From: Dastarcus helophoroides
Taxonomy: Eukaryota; Arthropoda; Insecta; Coleoptera; Bothrideridae
Length of the DNA: 64,000 bases
Direction: 5' to 3'
NCBI GenBank assembly: GCA_028583605.1
Contig: CM053329.1
Location: 36,951,992 to 37,015,991, forward strand
Positions 1 through 11,177 of this stretch are shown piece by piece. The first letter of the stretch is position 1. The number at the start of each line of letters is the position of its first letter. A program made the translations under genes and the position numbers. The notes beneath the pieces are model-generated. The model was not told the origin of the DNA. It was given only the letters and a program-made list of their open reading frames with translations, and made no database searches.

Positions 1-772
1 TTTGCCACAACTCGGTTATTTTTATGCTTCACCTTTGCAACATCCTTTTAGTCTACAAATAGGCAAAATAGATTATCATGTTTTCTCAAAATTCTGGTTA
101 AAATATCGATATTTTTTATTTGGAAATAGGGAATATTAAAGTCAAAATTTTACGACAAAAAAAAAATGGAATATTCCAATTTTCCAGTTAAACCCCAGAT
201 TTTGAAAAGAGTAAACCTTAAATAATAACTTTTTTTCAGAAAATTCATAATCTAAACGTTCAGTGGTTGTGGCTAGTTCAAATTTTGGTGTTTTCCCTCA
301 GGATGTCGATTTTCGAGAATGTTACATATTTTTCAGATTTGTTTGAGCTTAAGAAATAATTTTCTTTTAAACATTTATTTTATGTTACACAGTTGACTTC
401 AGTTTAAATAGTTTAATTTTCTTTCTCACAACTTCTGCTTTAAATGCTTTTTCCCCAAAATGTAAAGCGAGCATTTTTCTGAACATTGCAACTTTTGGTC
501 AAAATTTAAAAAAAACTGTACTTTTTTCTTAAAAATTTAAGTTAAATGTTAAAATTAGTGTTATTTCCAAGATTTATCACTTTTTTTTCTGGTTCCTGTA
601 ATTGAAGAATTCGATTTTTTTTAATCTCTAAACTTAGATTTTAATTCCAAAATCCAAGTTTAAACCTGTAATTGTTTTTTTTTTTGAGTTGAATGTTGAT
701 CAATATTCTAAATTGAAGCTTCTTATTTTCAGTTTCTTCAAGTTAGGATTTAAGTCTGTTAAACTTAAAAAA

Positions 773-842
773 TTGAAATACAGATCTTGTCCACTGAAAC
801 CGAGAAAGATTAAAAAACAGAACAAAGTTTGCTCTAGAGCAA
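773..842 (+). repeat. Foldback repeat, left-arm fragment (1.6 kb unit 1)
   Basis: Matches the family's left arm (TTGAAATACAgATCTTGTCC … CAACAAAG-type text) up to the mariner fragment that interrupts it. Confidence 0.75.
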
Positions 843-844
843 AT

Positions 845-1003
845 GGTATCAGGTCGTTCAATAAGTCCGTAGGATAAGTAAGAAAAAAACAAAATTTTGA
901 TAAAACTCCATTTTATTATTCAACACAGTTGCCTTGGAGGGCGATACAACGAGTATAGCGATTTTCTAACTTTTTGATACCACTTTTATAGTACGATTTC
1001 TCA
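845..1003 (-). pseudogene. Mariner transposase C-terminal fragment with terminal repeat
   Basis: The minus strand reads Y-Y-K-S-G-I-K-K-L-E-N-R-Y-T-R-C-I-A-L-Q-G ending in V-E and two stops at about 995-913. This is the characteristic C-terminus of mariner-family transposases. Downstream lies a typical mariner terminal sequence (TCAGGTCGTTCAATAAGTCC on the plus strand from 849, after a TA). Everything upstream of the last ~28 codons is missing; at about 1003 the sequence returns to the 1.6 kb repeat unit. A dead fragment that replaced about 25 bp of the host repeat. Confidence 0.8.
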
Positions 1004-1093
1004 TCATCTTCAGAGAGAAACTGTTAAACTGAACTAACAAGACCAATTAAATGTTCTGTAATGAAACAGTTGATGGTGCTACAGTTGAAAATA

Positions 1094-1152
1094 TTTACAA
1101 TCAATAATCATAAACCGGTTTTGCGAGTCCTTGGCATCAGAATGTCGCTGTG
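1094..1152 (-). ncRNA. Degenerate hammerhead in 1.6 kb repeat, copy 1
   Basis: This is the most eroded of the four tandem copies. The core CTGATG and the palindrome ACCGGT remain, but the 5' strand of the outer stem I is lost (TGTGTC where the others have TGTAAA on the plus strand) and stem II is broken. Confidence 0.5.
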
Positions 1153-2423
1153 TCATTATAAACTTATAGCCATTAGTCAATTAAGAGACACGAACTCCAT
1201 TAAATAATTTGTAGCTTGTAACTGGCTGTATGAGGAACATTTTTGCTACCTTCGAGTTTAAACTCAGAATTTTGAGAAAAAGGTCAAAGTTTACAGATTA
1301 AAGTATTAATTTCGGGAAAAAGAAGTCATCATTTTTAGGAAAAATGCAACAAATTCTCCGTTCTATCGAAAAAAAATACGGAAAACACCAAATCTATTAA
1401 CAAAAGTCTTCTCAAAAATTCAAACTATTTTCGTAATTTCGATGTTTTAAACGACATTTTTAGAGAAAAGGACAATTGAGGTTTAATAGCTTATAATTAA
1501 AGTATTAATATTGAGAACTTTTTTGCATAAATTTCGAGTTTGGGTCAAAATTTTTACTCTTTTCTTTTTGAGAAAACAAACTAAATTTAAGCTCGAATTT
1601 TTTTTTTATTTCGCTTCTTAATTAGAGAAACTAAAATCAAATAAGACTAGAGACTAAAATCAAATAAGACTAGAGACTAAAATCAAATAAGACTAGAAAC
1701 TAAAATCAAAATTAAAAAACCCTAAATCATTTAAGTGGACATTGTTAAAAAAACAAAATAGTTTTAGAATATTAAAGTCAAAATTTCACGACAAAATATT
1801 CTAATTTTCTAGTTTAAAGCCCAGAATTTGAAAAGAGTGAACCTTAAATAATAACATTTTTTCAGAAAATTCATAATCTAAACGTTCAATAGTTGTGATT
1901 AGTGTAAATTTTGTTTTTTTTTCCTCAGGATGTCGACTTTTGGAAAATGTTACTTATTTTTCAGATTTGTATGAGCTTAAAAAATTATTTTCTTTTAAAG
2001 ATTTATTTTATGTTACACAGTTGACTTCAGTTTAAAAAGTTTAATTTTCTTTCTCATAACTTCTGGTTTAAATGCTCTTTCCTCGAAATGTTGAAGTCAA
2101 TATTTTTCATAAAGCATGCATTTTTCTGAACATTGCAACTTTTGTTCAAAATAAAAAAAACTGTACTTTTTTCTCAAAATTTGAAGTTAAATGTTAAAAT
2201 TTGTGTTATTTCTAGGATTTATCACTTTTTTCTGAAAAGGTTTCTCTTAATTATAGAATTAGTTTTTTTTGTATATCCTAAACTTAGATTTTAATTTCAA
2301 AATCCATGTTTAAACCTGTAATTGTATTTTTTTTTTGAGTTGAATGTTTATCAATATTCCAAATGGATACTTCTTATTTTCAGTTTCTTCAAGTTAGGAT
2401 TTAAGTCTGTTAAACTTAAAAAA

Positions 2424-2530
2424 TTGAAATACAAATCTTATCCCCTGAAATCAAGAAAGATTAAAAATCACAACAAAGGTTGCTCTAATGCGTTTTGATA
2501 GCCAAACTATCATCTTCAGAGAGAAACTGT
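2424..2530 (+). repeat. Foldback repeat, left half (1.6 kb unit 2)
   Basis: Left arm plus hammerhead-like centre (ATAGCCAAACTAT, then CATCTTCAGAGAG). Part of the tandem unit, so the insertion predates the amplification. Confidence 0.8.
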
Positions 2531-2599
2531 TAAACTTAACTAGCAAGACCTATTAAATGTTCTGTAATAAAACAGTTGATGGTGCTACAGTTGAAAATA

Positions 2600-2660
2600 T
2601 TTACAATCAATAATCATAAACCGGCTTTGGCCATCCTTGGCATCAGTATGTCGCTGTAAA
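2600..2660 (-). ncRNA. Degenerate hammerhead in 1.6 kb repeat, copy 2
   Basis: Same layout as the other 1.6 kb copies, but the stem III palindrome has changed to GCCGGT and the stem II remnant reads GCC-AAGGAT-GGC. The outer helix TTTACA/TGTAAA is intact. Predicted inactive. Confidence 0.55.
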
Positions 2661-4044
2661 CATTATCAACTCATTGCCATTAGTCAATTAAGAGACATAA
2701 ACTCCATTAAATAATTTGTAACTTTTAACTGACTGTAACTTGTAACTGACTGTATTTTTTTTGGTGCCTTCGAGTTTAAACTCAGAATTTTGAGATAAAT
2801 GTCAAGGTTTACAGATTAAAGTATTAATTTCGGGAAAAAGAAGTCATCATTTTTAGGAAAAATACAACAAATTCTTAGCTCTATCAAAAATAAAATACGA
2901 AAAAGGCCAAATCTATTAACAAAAGTCCTCTCAAAAATTCAAATTATTTTCGTAATTTCGATGTTTTAAGCGACAGTTTTAAAGAAAAGGACAATTCAGG
3001 TTTAAAGACAACAGCTTACAATTACAGTAGAAATATTGAGAACTTTTTTGCATAAATTTCGAGTTTGGTTCAAAATTTTTACCCTCTTCTTTTGAGAAAA
3101 CAAATTATATTTAAGCTCGAGATTTTTTTTTACTTCGTGTCCTAATTAGAGGGACTAAAATGAAATAAGACCAGAGACTTAAATCAAATAAAACTAGAAA
3201 CTAAGATCAAAATTAAAAAACCCTAAATCATTTAAGTGGAAATTGTTAAAAAAAAACAAAATAGTTTTAGAATAATTTCTCAACATTTCAAAATCAATTT
3301 GAAAATTTCAGAATGCTTTCATAATTGTTTCTCAAAATTCTGGCTAAGATATCGATATTTTAAATTTGGAAATTGGGAATATTAAAGTCAAAATTTCACG
3401 ACAAAAAAAAATGGAATATTCTAATTTTCTAGCTTAAAGCCCAGATTTTGAGAAGACTAAACCTTAAATAATAACATTTTTTTAGAAAATTCACAATCTA
3501 AACATTCAATAGTTGTGATTAGTTTAAATTTTGATTTTATTTCCTTAGGATGTCGACTTTGGAAAACGTTACTTATTTTTTAGATTTGTTTTAGCTAAAA
3601 AAATTATTTTCTTTTAAACATTTATGTTATGTTACACAGTTGACTTCAGTTTAAAAAGTTTAATTTTCTTTCTCACAACTTCTGGTTTAAATGCTTTTTC
3701 CTCGAAATGTTGAAGTCAATTTTTTTCATAAAGCAAACATTTTTCTGAACATTGCAACTTTTGGTCAAAATTTAAAAAAACTGTACTTTTTTCTTAAAAA
3801 TTTAAGTTAAATGTTAAAATTAGTGTTATTTCCAGGATTTATCACTTTTTTTTCTGAAAAGGTTACTTTTAATTAAAGAATTCGTTTTTATTGAATCTCT
3901 AAACTTAGATTTTAATTCCAAAATCCAAGTTTAAACCTGTAATTGTTTTTTTTTTTGAGTTGAATGTTTATCAATATTCTAAATTAGAAGCTTCTTATTT
4001 TCAGTTTCTTTAAGTTAGGATTTAAGTCTGTTAAACTTAAAAAA

Positions 4045-4148
4045 TTAAAATACAAATCTTATCCCCTGAAACCAAGAAAGATTAAAAATCACAACAAGCG
4101 TTGCTCTAACAAGTTTTGATAGACAAACTATCATCTTCAGAGAGAAAT
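4045..4148 (+). repeat. Foldback repeat, left half (1.6 kb unit 3)
   Basis: Same left-half structure and position within the unit as at 2424. A short open frame crosses it on the minus strand and is not a gene. Confidence 0.8.
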
Positions 4149-4219
4149 TGTTAAACTTAACCAGCAGACCTATTAAATGTTCTGTAATGAAACAGTTGAT
4201 GGTGCTACAGTTGAAAATA

Positions 4220-4280
4220 TTTACAATCAATAATCATAAACCGGTTTTGGCAATCCTTGGCATCAGTATGTCGCTGTAAA
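4220..4280 (-). ncRNA. Degenerate hammerhead in 1.6 kb repeat, copy 3
   Basis: Read on the minus strand, this segment keeps the hammerhead layout: outer stem I TTTACA/TGTAAA, inner stem I CATA/TATG, a shortened core CTGATG, a remnant stem II around AAGGAT, AAA in place of GAA, and a palindromic stem III ACCGGT followed by T. It aligns with the intact copy at 55.9 kb and continues into the same downstream sequence (…ATTACAGAACATTT…). Loss of core A9, part of stem II and the G of GAA predicts it is inactive. Confidence 0.6.
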
Positions 4281-5655
4281 CATTATCAACTCATAGCCAT
4301 TAGTCAATTAAGAGACATGAACTCCATTAAATAATTTGTAACTTTTAACTGACTGTAACTTGTAACTGATTGTACATTTTTGCTGCCTTCGAGTCTAAAC
4401 TCAGAATTTTGAGATAAATGTCAAGGTTTAGAGATTAAAGTATTAATTTTGTGAAAAAAAGTCATCATTTTTAGGAAAAATACAACAAATTCTCAGTTCT
4501 CTCGGAAAAAATACGAAAAAAGCCAAATCCATTAACAAAAGTCCTCTCAAGAATTCAAATTATTTTCGAAATTTAGATGTTTTAAGCGACATTTCTAGAG
4601 AAAAGGACAATTCAGGTTTAAAGACAATAGCTTACAATTACAGTAGTAATATTGAGAACTTTTTTGCATAAATTTCGAGTTTGGTTCAAAATTTTTACTC
4701 TTTTCTTTTTGAGAAAACAAATTAAAATTAAGCTCGAATTTTTTTTTTATTTCGTGTCTTAATTAGAGGGACTAAAATCAAATAAGACTAGAGACTAAAA
4801 TCAAATAAGACTAGAAACTAAAATCAAAATTAAAAAACCCTGAATCATTTAAGTTGAAATTGGTAGAAAAAACAAAATAGTTTTAAAATAAGCTCTCAAC
4901 ATTTCAAAATCAATTTAAAAATTTCAGAATTTTTTCATAATTGTTTCTCAAAATTTTGGCTAAAATATTGATATTTTAAATTTGGAGATTGGGAATATTA
5001 AAGTCAAAATTTTACGACAAAAACAATGGAATATTCTAATTTTCTAGTTTAAAGCCCAGATATAAAAAAGTAAACCTTAAATAATTACTTTTTTTTAGAA
5101 AATTCCTAATCTAAACGTCCAGTGGTTGTGATTAGTTTAAATTTTGGTGTTTTCCCTCAGGATGTCGTCTTTGGAAAATGTTACTTATTTTTCAGATTTG
5201 TTTGAGCTTAAAAAATCATTTTCTTTTAAACATTTATTTTGTTACACAGTTGAGTTGAGTTTAAAAAGTTTAATTTTCTTTCTCACAACTTCTGGTTTAA
5301 ATGTTTTTTCCCCGAAATGTTGAAGTCAATTTTTTTCATAAAGCAAACATTTTTCTGAACATTGCAACTTTTGGTCAAAATTAAAAAAAAAACTGTACTT
5401 TTTTCTTAAAAATTTCAGTTAAATGTTAAAATTAGTGTTATTTCCAGGATTTATCACTTTTTTTTCTGAAAAGATTCCTTTTAATTAAAGAATTCGTTTT
5501 TCTTCAATCTCTAAACTTAGATTTTAATTCCAAAATCCAAGTTTAAACCTGTAATTGTTTTTTTTTTTGAGTTGAATGTTTATCAATATTCTAAATTGAA
5601 GCTTCTTATTTTCAGTTTCTTCAAGTTTGGATTTAAGTCTGTTAAACTTAAAAAA

Positions 5656-5763
5656 TTGAAATACAAATCTTATCCCCTGAAATCAAGAAAGATTAAAAAT
5701 CACAACAAGCGTTGCTCAAACAAGTTTTGATAGCCAAACTATCATCTTCAGAGAGAAATTGTT
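5656..5763 (+). repeat. Foldback repeat, left half (1.6 kb unit 4)
   Basis: Same left-half structure and position within the unit as at 2424 and 4045. Confidence 0.8.
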
Positions 5764-5830
5764 AAACTTAACCAGCAGACCTATTAAATGTTCGGTAATG
5801 AAACAGTTGATGGTGCTACAGTTGAAAATA

Positions 5831-5891
5831 TTTACAATCAATAATCATAAACCGGTTTTGGCAATCCTTGGCATCAGTATGTCGCTGTAAA
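5831..5891 (-). ncRNA. Degenerate hammerhead in 1.6 kb repeat, copy 4
   Basis: Same layout as the copy at 4220-4280: outer stem TTTACA/TGTAAA, inner CATA/TATG, core CTGATG with lost bases, palindrome ACCGGT. Predicted inactive for the same reasons. Confidence 0.6.
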
Positions 5892-6210
5892 CATTATCAA
5901 CTCATAGCCATTAGTCAATTAAGAGACATGAACTCCATTAAATAATTTGTAACTTTTAACTGACTGTAACTTGTAACTGACTGTACATTTTTGCTGCCTT
6001 CGAGTCTAAACTCAGAATTTTGAGATAAATGTCAAGGTTTAGAGATTAAAGTATTAATTTTGTGAAAAAAAAGTCATCATTTTTAGGAAAAATACAACAA
6101 ATTCTAAGTTCTATCGGAAAAAATACAAAAAAGGCCAAATTTATTAGCAAAAGTCCTCTCAAAAATTCAAATTATTTTCGAAATTTCGGTGTTTCAAGCG
6201 ACATTTCTAG

Positions 6211-6452
6211 AAAAATTGAAATACAGAATTTGTTTCCTGAAATCAGGAAGGGAAGATTAATAAACCTAACAAAGGTTACTCTAAAGCGTTTCGACAGTCA
6301 AGCTGTTATCTTCAGAGAGAATAAGATGACAGCTTGGCTGTCGAAATGCATTAGAGCAACCTTTGTTGTGTTTTTTTAACTTTCTTGGTTTCAGGGGACA
6401 AGTTCTGTATTTCAATTTTTGAAGATAACCAAGGAGCAGTCCGTTCCATCAG
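6211..6452 (+). mobile_element. Full-length foldback element (242 bp) with 10 bp target-site duplication
   Basis: Best-defined member of the family. A perfect duplication ACATTTCTAG flanks it at 6201-6210 and 6453-6462; the uninterrupted site is seen in the sister unit near 4590. The left arm starts AAAATTGAAATAC. The right arm is its reverse complement but carries an extra ~38 nt 3' tail (GAAGATAACCAAGGAGCAGT then CCGTTCCATC) absent on the left. The centre holds two mirrored hammerhead-like hairpins. Asymmetric ends plus a 10 bp duplication favour retroposition over cut-and-paste movement. Confidence 0.85.
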
Positions 6453-6835
6453 ACATTTCTAGAGAAAAGGACAATTCAAGTTTAAAGACAATAGCTTACA
6501 ATTACAGTAGAAATACTAATACTGAGAACTTTTTTGCATAAATTTCGAGTTTGGTTCAAAATTTTTACTCTTTTCTTTTGAGGAAACAAATTAAATTTAA
6601 GCTCGAGATTTTTTTTTAACTTCGTATCTTAATTAGAGAGGCTAAAATCAAATAAAACTAGAGACTAAAATCAAATAAGACTAGAAACTAAAATCAAAAT
6701 TAAAAAACCCTAAATCATTTAAGTGGAAATTGTTAAAAGATAAAAAAATAGTTTTAGAATAATTTCTCAACATTTCGAATTTAATTTGAAAATTTCAAAT
6801 TTTTTTCATAATTAATTGTTTCTCGAAATTTTGAC

Positions 6836-8160
6836 GTCCATTTGAAAATTTCGTGTTAACACGCGAATTTCGTTTTTGTATAGCTCGGGTCTATCTCGAA
6901 ATGTGCACCCTTTTTTCTAAAAATTTCGAGGATCTTTAGAGCACTAAAGTTTATTAAATTAAAAATTTGAATTTGTTTCTATGGTAATTTGATTAAGTCA
7001 AAAATTGGAGAAAAAAATTCAAAAATTTTGAAACGGCATGAATCTATTTAAATAAAAATAAAATTCTCCGGTTTATCTTCGAAATATTGGCCTTGTCTTT
7101 AATTTACTAATGTAATCTCGACATTGCAACCCTTTTTGAGATTTTAAGCTCCGTAAAACCTATGGCACAAACATTGGATTTTCGGGAAAAATTCAAATAT
7201 TTTAGTCGAAAATTCGTGAATAAATTTCAATTTATTGATATGAACTACACCTTTATTCAAAAAGTTTAACTAATTTTTTTTCTAAAATTTTGTAAATTAT
7301 AACTTAAATCTAGGATCTTTAACAATTTTGAGTGGGCTCCACAGATTTTGACATTATTCTCAAACTTTCCATTTCTTCTCAAAATTTTTAATTTGTAGAA
7401 GTTTTGAACTTAGCAATTTCACAGTTTTTTTTTAAAGTTGAATTCAAAATTGCAATCTCAGATTTAAATCGAAAATGCTTTTTTTAAGAATATTTTATTG
7501 AGTACACATTTTTAATTTTTTTTCTTTTGAAAATTCCTACTTTTTTCTGAAAGTCTTCTATTTATTACATCCAAAAGTTGAATATACATACAATTTCTAA
7601 AGCATCAATTTTAACTTTGAAATTTAGAATTAAACCTCGATTTTATTTTATGAACAAGTGTTTCTCAAAAATCGAAATCCAAATCTTGTGCCCTGAAACC
7701 AAGAACATCATTCCTGTATTCAGGGGACAAGATTTGTATTTCGATATTTGAAGATAAGTCCGTTCCACCAAAAAAAAGTGTTTCTCAAAGATTCGAATTT
7801 AAGCTTGAATTTTGGATATTCGAAAATGTCTGAAAATTTTAACATATTTAGAAAAATTTCTCTGTTCTTTGTTTTGAAATTTTCCAGCTAAGATAACCAT
7901 TTTAGTTTCTTTTTTTTAACCGTTATGACTTTACAAGTGAAAATTCAACTTTTTCTTTAAATTTCGACTTCTTTTGCGAAATTTGCACATTTTTATAAAT
8001 ATCATCTAAAGAAAAGGAATTTTCACTTCAACGTTTGTCTCAAAGCTTCTAATTTGTTCTAAAAATCTCGAGATTTTTTCTGAAAATATCGACTCTTTTT
8101 CTCAAAATTTGACTTTAAGCGATATTCCGAATTCTTTTCCGAATAATGTTTGCAGTTTTT
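6836..8160. other. AT-rich degenerate sequence, no gene seen
   Basis: T-rich, diverged sequence in which motifs such as TCTCAAAATTTCGACTTTT recur irregularly. It holds one centre-deleted foldback copy (7668-7772). No open frame of note. Confidence 0.6.
7668..7772 (+). mobile_element. Centre-deleted foldback element
   Basis: Left arm (CGAAATCCAAATCTTG…CCTGAAACCAAGAA) is joined almost directly to the right arm and 3' tail (GATAAGTCCGTTCCACC), then eight or more A. The hammerhead-like centre is missing. Confidence 0.8.
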
Positions 8161-8711
8161 AAGTTTTTTACAAAATTTACATTAATGGAGAGCAATGAAG
8201 GTAAATTTCGAAGCTTATTAAAAACATTAGGAAAATTTTAGGAAAAAACTAAATCAACATGGAAACAAAAAAAAACGTTTTTAATAAACTTAGGGATTTA
8301 TTCCAAAATTTCAACTTTTTTTCCAGAAATTTCAACTTTTTTCGAGAATTTGGACTTTTATATAAAGATTTATTTAAAGAAGTTTACGACGTTTGTCTCA
8401 GGACTTTTAGTTTTTTTTTTAAATTTTGAAATTTTTTCTCAAAATATTGATCTTTTTTTTAAAGTTTTGAATTTTCGCGAAATCTCTATTTTTTTTCTAA
8501 ATAATGGTGCTATAAATCTTTGGAGCTTTTTATGGATTTTGTTGTATTTCGCTACATTTTTATGATTTTTTTAATAAATCTCTTATTTTACCTCAAAATT
8601 TCGACATTTTTCAGGAAATTGTCTACTTTTTTTCGCAAGTTTGCTCTATAAAGTTTAGCTAAAGGAAAGGTTCTTAAATATTTCGATGTGTGTCTCAAAA
8701 TTACTAGTTTT

Positions 8712-8868
8712 TTTTTTTGTCGAACGCACTGTTCCTTGCTTATCTTCAATAATTGAAATACAAATCTTGTTCTCTGAAATCAAGAAAGATTGAAAAACAC
8801 AATAAATGCTGCTCAAATGCGCTTCGATAGCCAAGCTATCATCTTCAGAGATATACTAGTTATTCCAC
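8712..8868 (-). repeat. Foldback repeat, right half (minus orientation)
   Basis: Reading the minus strand: hammerhead-like centre, right arm, 3' tail (GATAAGCAAGGAACAGTGCG), then an A-run (T-run on the plus strand at 8709-8719). Confidence 0.8.
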
Positions 8869-9311
8869 GCAATTTTGAAATCTTTTCTCAAAATATTGAA
8901 TTTTTTTTCTCAAAACTTTGAATTTTAGAGAAATTTTCATGGCTTTGGACTTTTCTATAAAGATTTATTTAAAAGAAGTTTTTACTTCGACGTTTGTTCT
9001 CAGAACTTCTAGTTTCTTCTGAAAATTTTGAAATTTTTTCTCAAAATATTGATATTTTTTTATAAAAGTTTTAAATTTTCGCTGAAACTCTTATTTTTTT
9101 TTCCTAAATAATGATGCTACAAAATCTTTGGAGCTTTTTATGAATTTTGTTGAATTTCGCTAAATTTTTATGATTTTTTTAATAAATCTCTTATTTTACC
9201 TCGAAATTTCGACCTTTTTCAGGAAATTATCTACTTTTTTCGGAAGGTTGCTCTAAAAGTTTATCTAAGGAAAAGTTTTTGAATAATTCGATGTTTGTCT
9301 CAAAATTACTA

Positions 9312-9466
9312 GTTTTTTTTTGAGGAACGGACTAGTCCTTGGTTTAAAAATTGAAATACAAATCTTGTTCCCTGAAATCGAGAAATATTGAAATACACAA
9401 CAAATGCTGTTCTAACGCGCTTCGATAGCCAAGCTATCATCTTCAGAGAGATACTAGTTATTCCAC
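9312..9466 (-). repeat. Foldback repeat, right half (minus orientation)
   Basis: Tandem partner of the copy at 8712. Centre, right arm, 3' tail and A-run on the minus strand. Confidence 0.8.
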
Positions 9467-9536
9467 GCATTTTTGAAATCGTTTCTCAAAATATTGACTT
9501 TTTTTTCTCAAAACTTTGACTTTTAGAGAAAGAAAG

Positions 9537-9617
9537 TCTTTCTTGGTTTCAGGGGGCAAGATTTGTATTTCGATATTTAAAGATAACCAAGGACCACCCC
9601 GTTCCACCAAAAAAAAA
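9537..9617 (+). repeat. Foldback repeat, 3' end fragment
   Basis: Right arm (TCTTTCTTGGTTTCAGGGGG), tail (GATAACCAAGGACCACCCCG TTCCACC) and nine A. The left arm and centre are absent, as in a 5'-truncated copy. Confidence 0.8.
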
Positions 9618-10014
9618 TGTTTCTCAAAGATTCGAATTTAAGCTTGAATATAGGAAATTCAAAAAGTCTGAAAATTTTAGCATCTACAATAATTTCTCTG
9701 TTCTTTGTTTCGAAATTTTCAAGCTAAGGTTACCATTTCAGTTTTTTTTTTCAACAGTATGACTTTAAAAGTGAAAATTCAACTTTTTTCCTAAATTTCG
9801 ATCTCAGGGCGTGAATTTGCTCAATAAAGTGTAGATAAAATTTCTTTAATTTTAGGCTAATTAGTAGAATAGTCAAGTATTTTATTTTCTGGTATAAAAC
9901 AAGGACAAAAGAAATAATATTGCTTAAATGTATTATAATGAAAAGCAGGAAAAATAAATAATGCCTGCTTTCGATTGTGGTAAACTTAAGCTATATTATT
10001 TTATTTTCATGGCT

Positions 10015-10051
10015 CCATACTGGTTAGCGACCCACTACTTGGGAAACCCTG
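10015..10051 (-). mobile_element. Possible hAT transposon terminus
   Basis: On the minus strand the sequence starts CAGGGTTTCCCAAGTAGTGG and continues GTCGC, resembling a common hAT-family end (CAGGG-TTCCCAA…GTGGGTCGC). No matching opposite end or 8 bp duplication was found nearby. Confidence 0.35.
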
Positions 10052-10505
10052 ATATAAGATCTAGGTGAAAGAGCCTGTTAGATTTTAATTTATTGCGGCC
10101 AAATTTTTTTACAGATTTTGTTAAAAAAGTAACATAATGCAAAAAGTGATATTGAGAATGAAGTAGTAAAATATGACAATCTTTTAGCCGTACCGTTTTC
10201 GCGTAATTCTAATCAGAAATTATACATCTCATAGAATTTCGAGCCTTTTTGAATTGGTTGGGGAAATATCTTGAAGTAAGGGCAACATGGGAGCTCTGCT
10301 ACTCCTATTAGACTATCTACACGGCTTCGGTTGTAGGCTTCAGTTGGGTAAATGTTTCGAATAAGCAGTGTAGTGTGGTCGGGTCAGAAAATATATGAAA
10401 AAACAGCTTAAAGTTTTATATTATTGTATCGAGGCGTATAGTCTATGCTAAAAATCGAGTAGTGGTTGCCACTTTGGTATTTATGTATCGCTACATGCAG
10501 CGTAC

Positions 10506-10728
10506 ATAACTTTTTGCTACGAATACTGCCGAAGAATCACCTTAAGTGAACATCTCTAATTACAGATAATTTACCTTGCTTTTTAATCAACCGTCTCGTA
10601 CTTTCTATTTCTTTTATAAAAAGGCATAACTTTTTGCTACAGTTATTGCCGATGAACTACCTTCAATGAATATCTCTAATTACAGATAATTTACCTCCTT
10701 TTTAATCAACCTTTTCGTACTTTCTTTT
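10506..10728. repeat. ~120 bp tandem duplication, also dispersed at 49.1 kb
   Basis: Two copies of CATAACTTTTTGCTAC … ATCTCTAATTACAGATAATT … TTTTTAATCAACC. A third, diverged copy lies at about 49118-49215 together with a shared AAAAACCAATA…AACTTATA flank. Confidence 0.7.
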
Positions 10729-10859
10729 TTTTCTCATTAAAAACCAATATCTTAAACTTATAGAGAAAGCTTAGGGATTTTTCAATCCGTACTTGCGTAT
10801 TCTGTTTGATAATTATTACCCCATTTTTCGATTATCAAAGCCAAGAATGACTTTTTCTT

Positions 10860-10925
10860 TGGTGGAACGAACTGGTTCTTGGACTGGTCCTTGGTTATCT
10901 CAAAAACTGAAATACAAATAATCAA
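10860..10925 (-). repeat. Foldback repeat, 3' end fragment (minus orientation)
   Basis: The plus strand reads TGGTGGAACGAACTGGTTCT…GGTTATCTC…CTGAAATACAAAT, the reverse complement of the 3' tail, with the tail partly duplicated. Confidence 0.65.
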
Positions 10926-11027
10926 GAATTTAGATAAAAATGTTGAAAGTTCTGAGAAATTAACTCTAAATTTGAAAAAATATCGAATTAAAGCAATATT
11001 AAAAATAAAAAAAGTTGAATTTTTAGA

Positions 11028-11177
11028 ATTGATATATAGACCCTGTCTCCTGAAACCAAGAAAGATTAAAAAAAAACAACAAAGGTTGCTCTAATGCTTT
11101 TCGCTAGCCTAACTATCTTCTTCAAAGAGATACTGGATTTTTTTGGTTTCAGGGGACATGATTTGTATTTCAATTTT
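11028..11177 (+). mobile_element. Foldback element with shortened right side
   Basis: Left arm and hammerhead-like centre (11040-11140) are followed directly by part of the right arm (GGTTTCAGGGGACATGATTT). The right-hand half of the centre and the 3' tail are missing. Confidence 0.7.

Larger units (their letters stand above)
1..6835. repeat. ~1.6 kb tandem repeat array, four copies
   Basis: Four head-to-tail copies begin near 88 (window edge before it), 1759, 3331 and 4946. The shared landmark ATGTTCTGTAATGA recurs at about 1051, 2557, 4177 and 5788, giving spacings of about 1506, 1620 and 1611. The short first spacing is explained by a ~105 bp deletion near 1760. Each unit carries a half foldback repeat, an antisense hammerhead-like segment and small internal repeats (AAATAAGACTAGAGACTAA). 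Copy 1 is interrupted by a mariner fragment and copy 4 by a full foldback element. No coding potential is seen. Confidence 0.9.
8160..9540. repeat. ~595 bp tandem duplication (two copies), inverted relative to the 370 bp arrays
   Basis: Two copies of a segment running from ATATAAAGATTTATTTAAAG (about 8350) and CTATAAAGATTTATTTAAAA (about 8950) through a half foldback repeat (8719 and 9310). The part at 8170-8300 is the reverse complement of the unit in the ~370 bp arrays at 16.5-19.4 and 25.0-26.5 kb (TTCATTGTTCTCCATTTAATG on the other strand). Confidence 0.75.
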
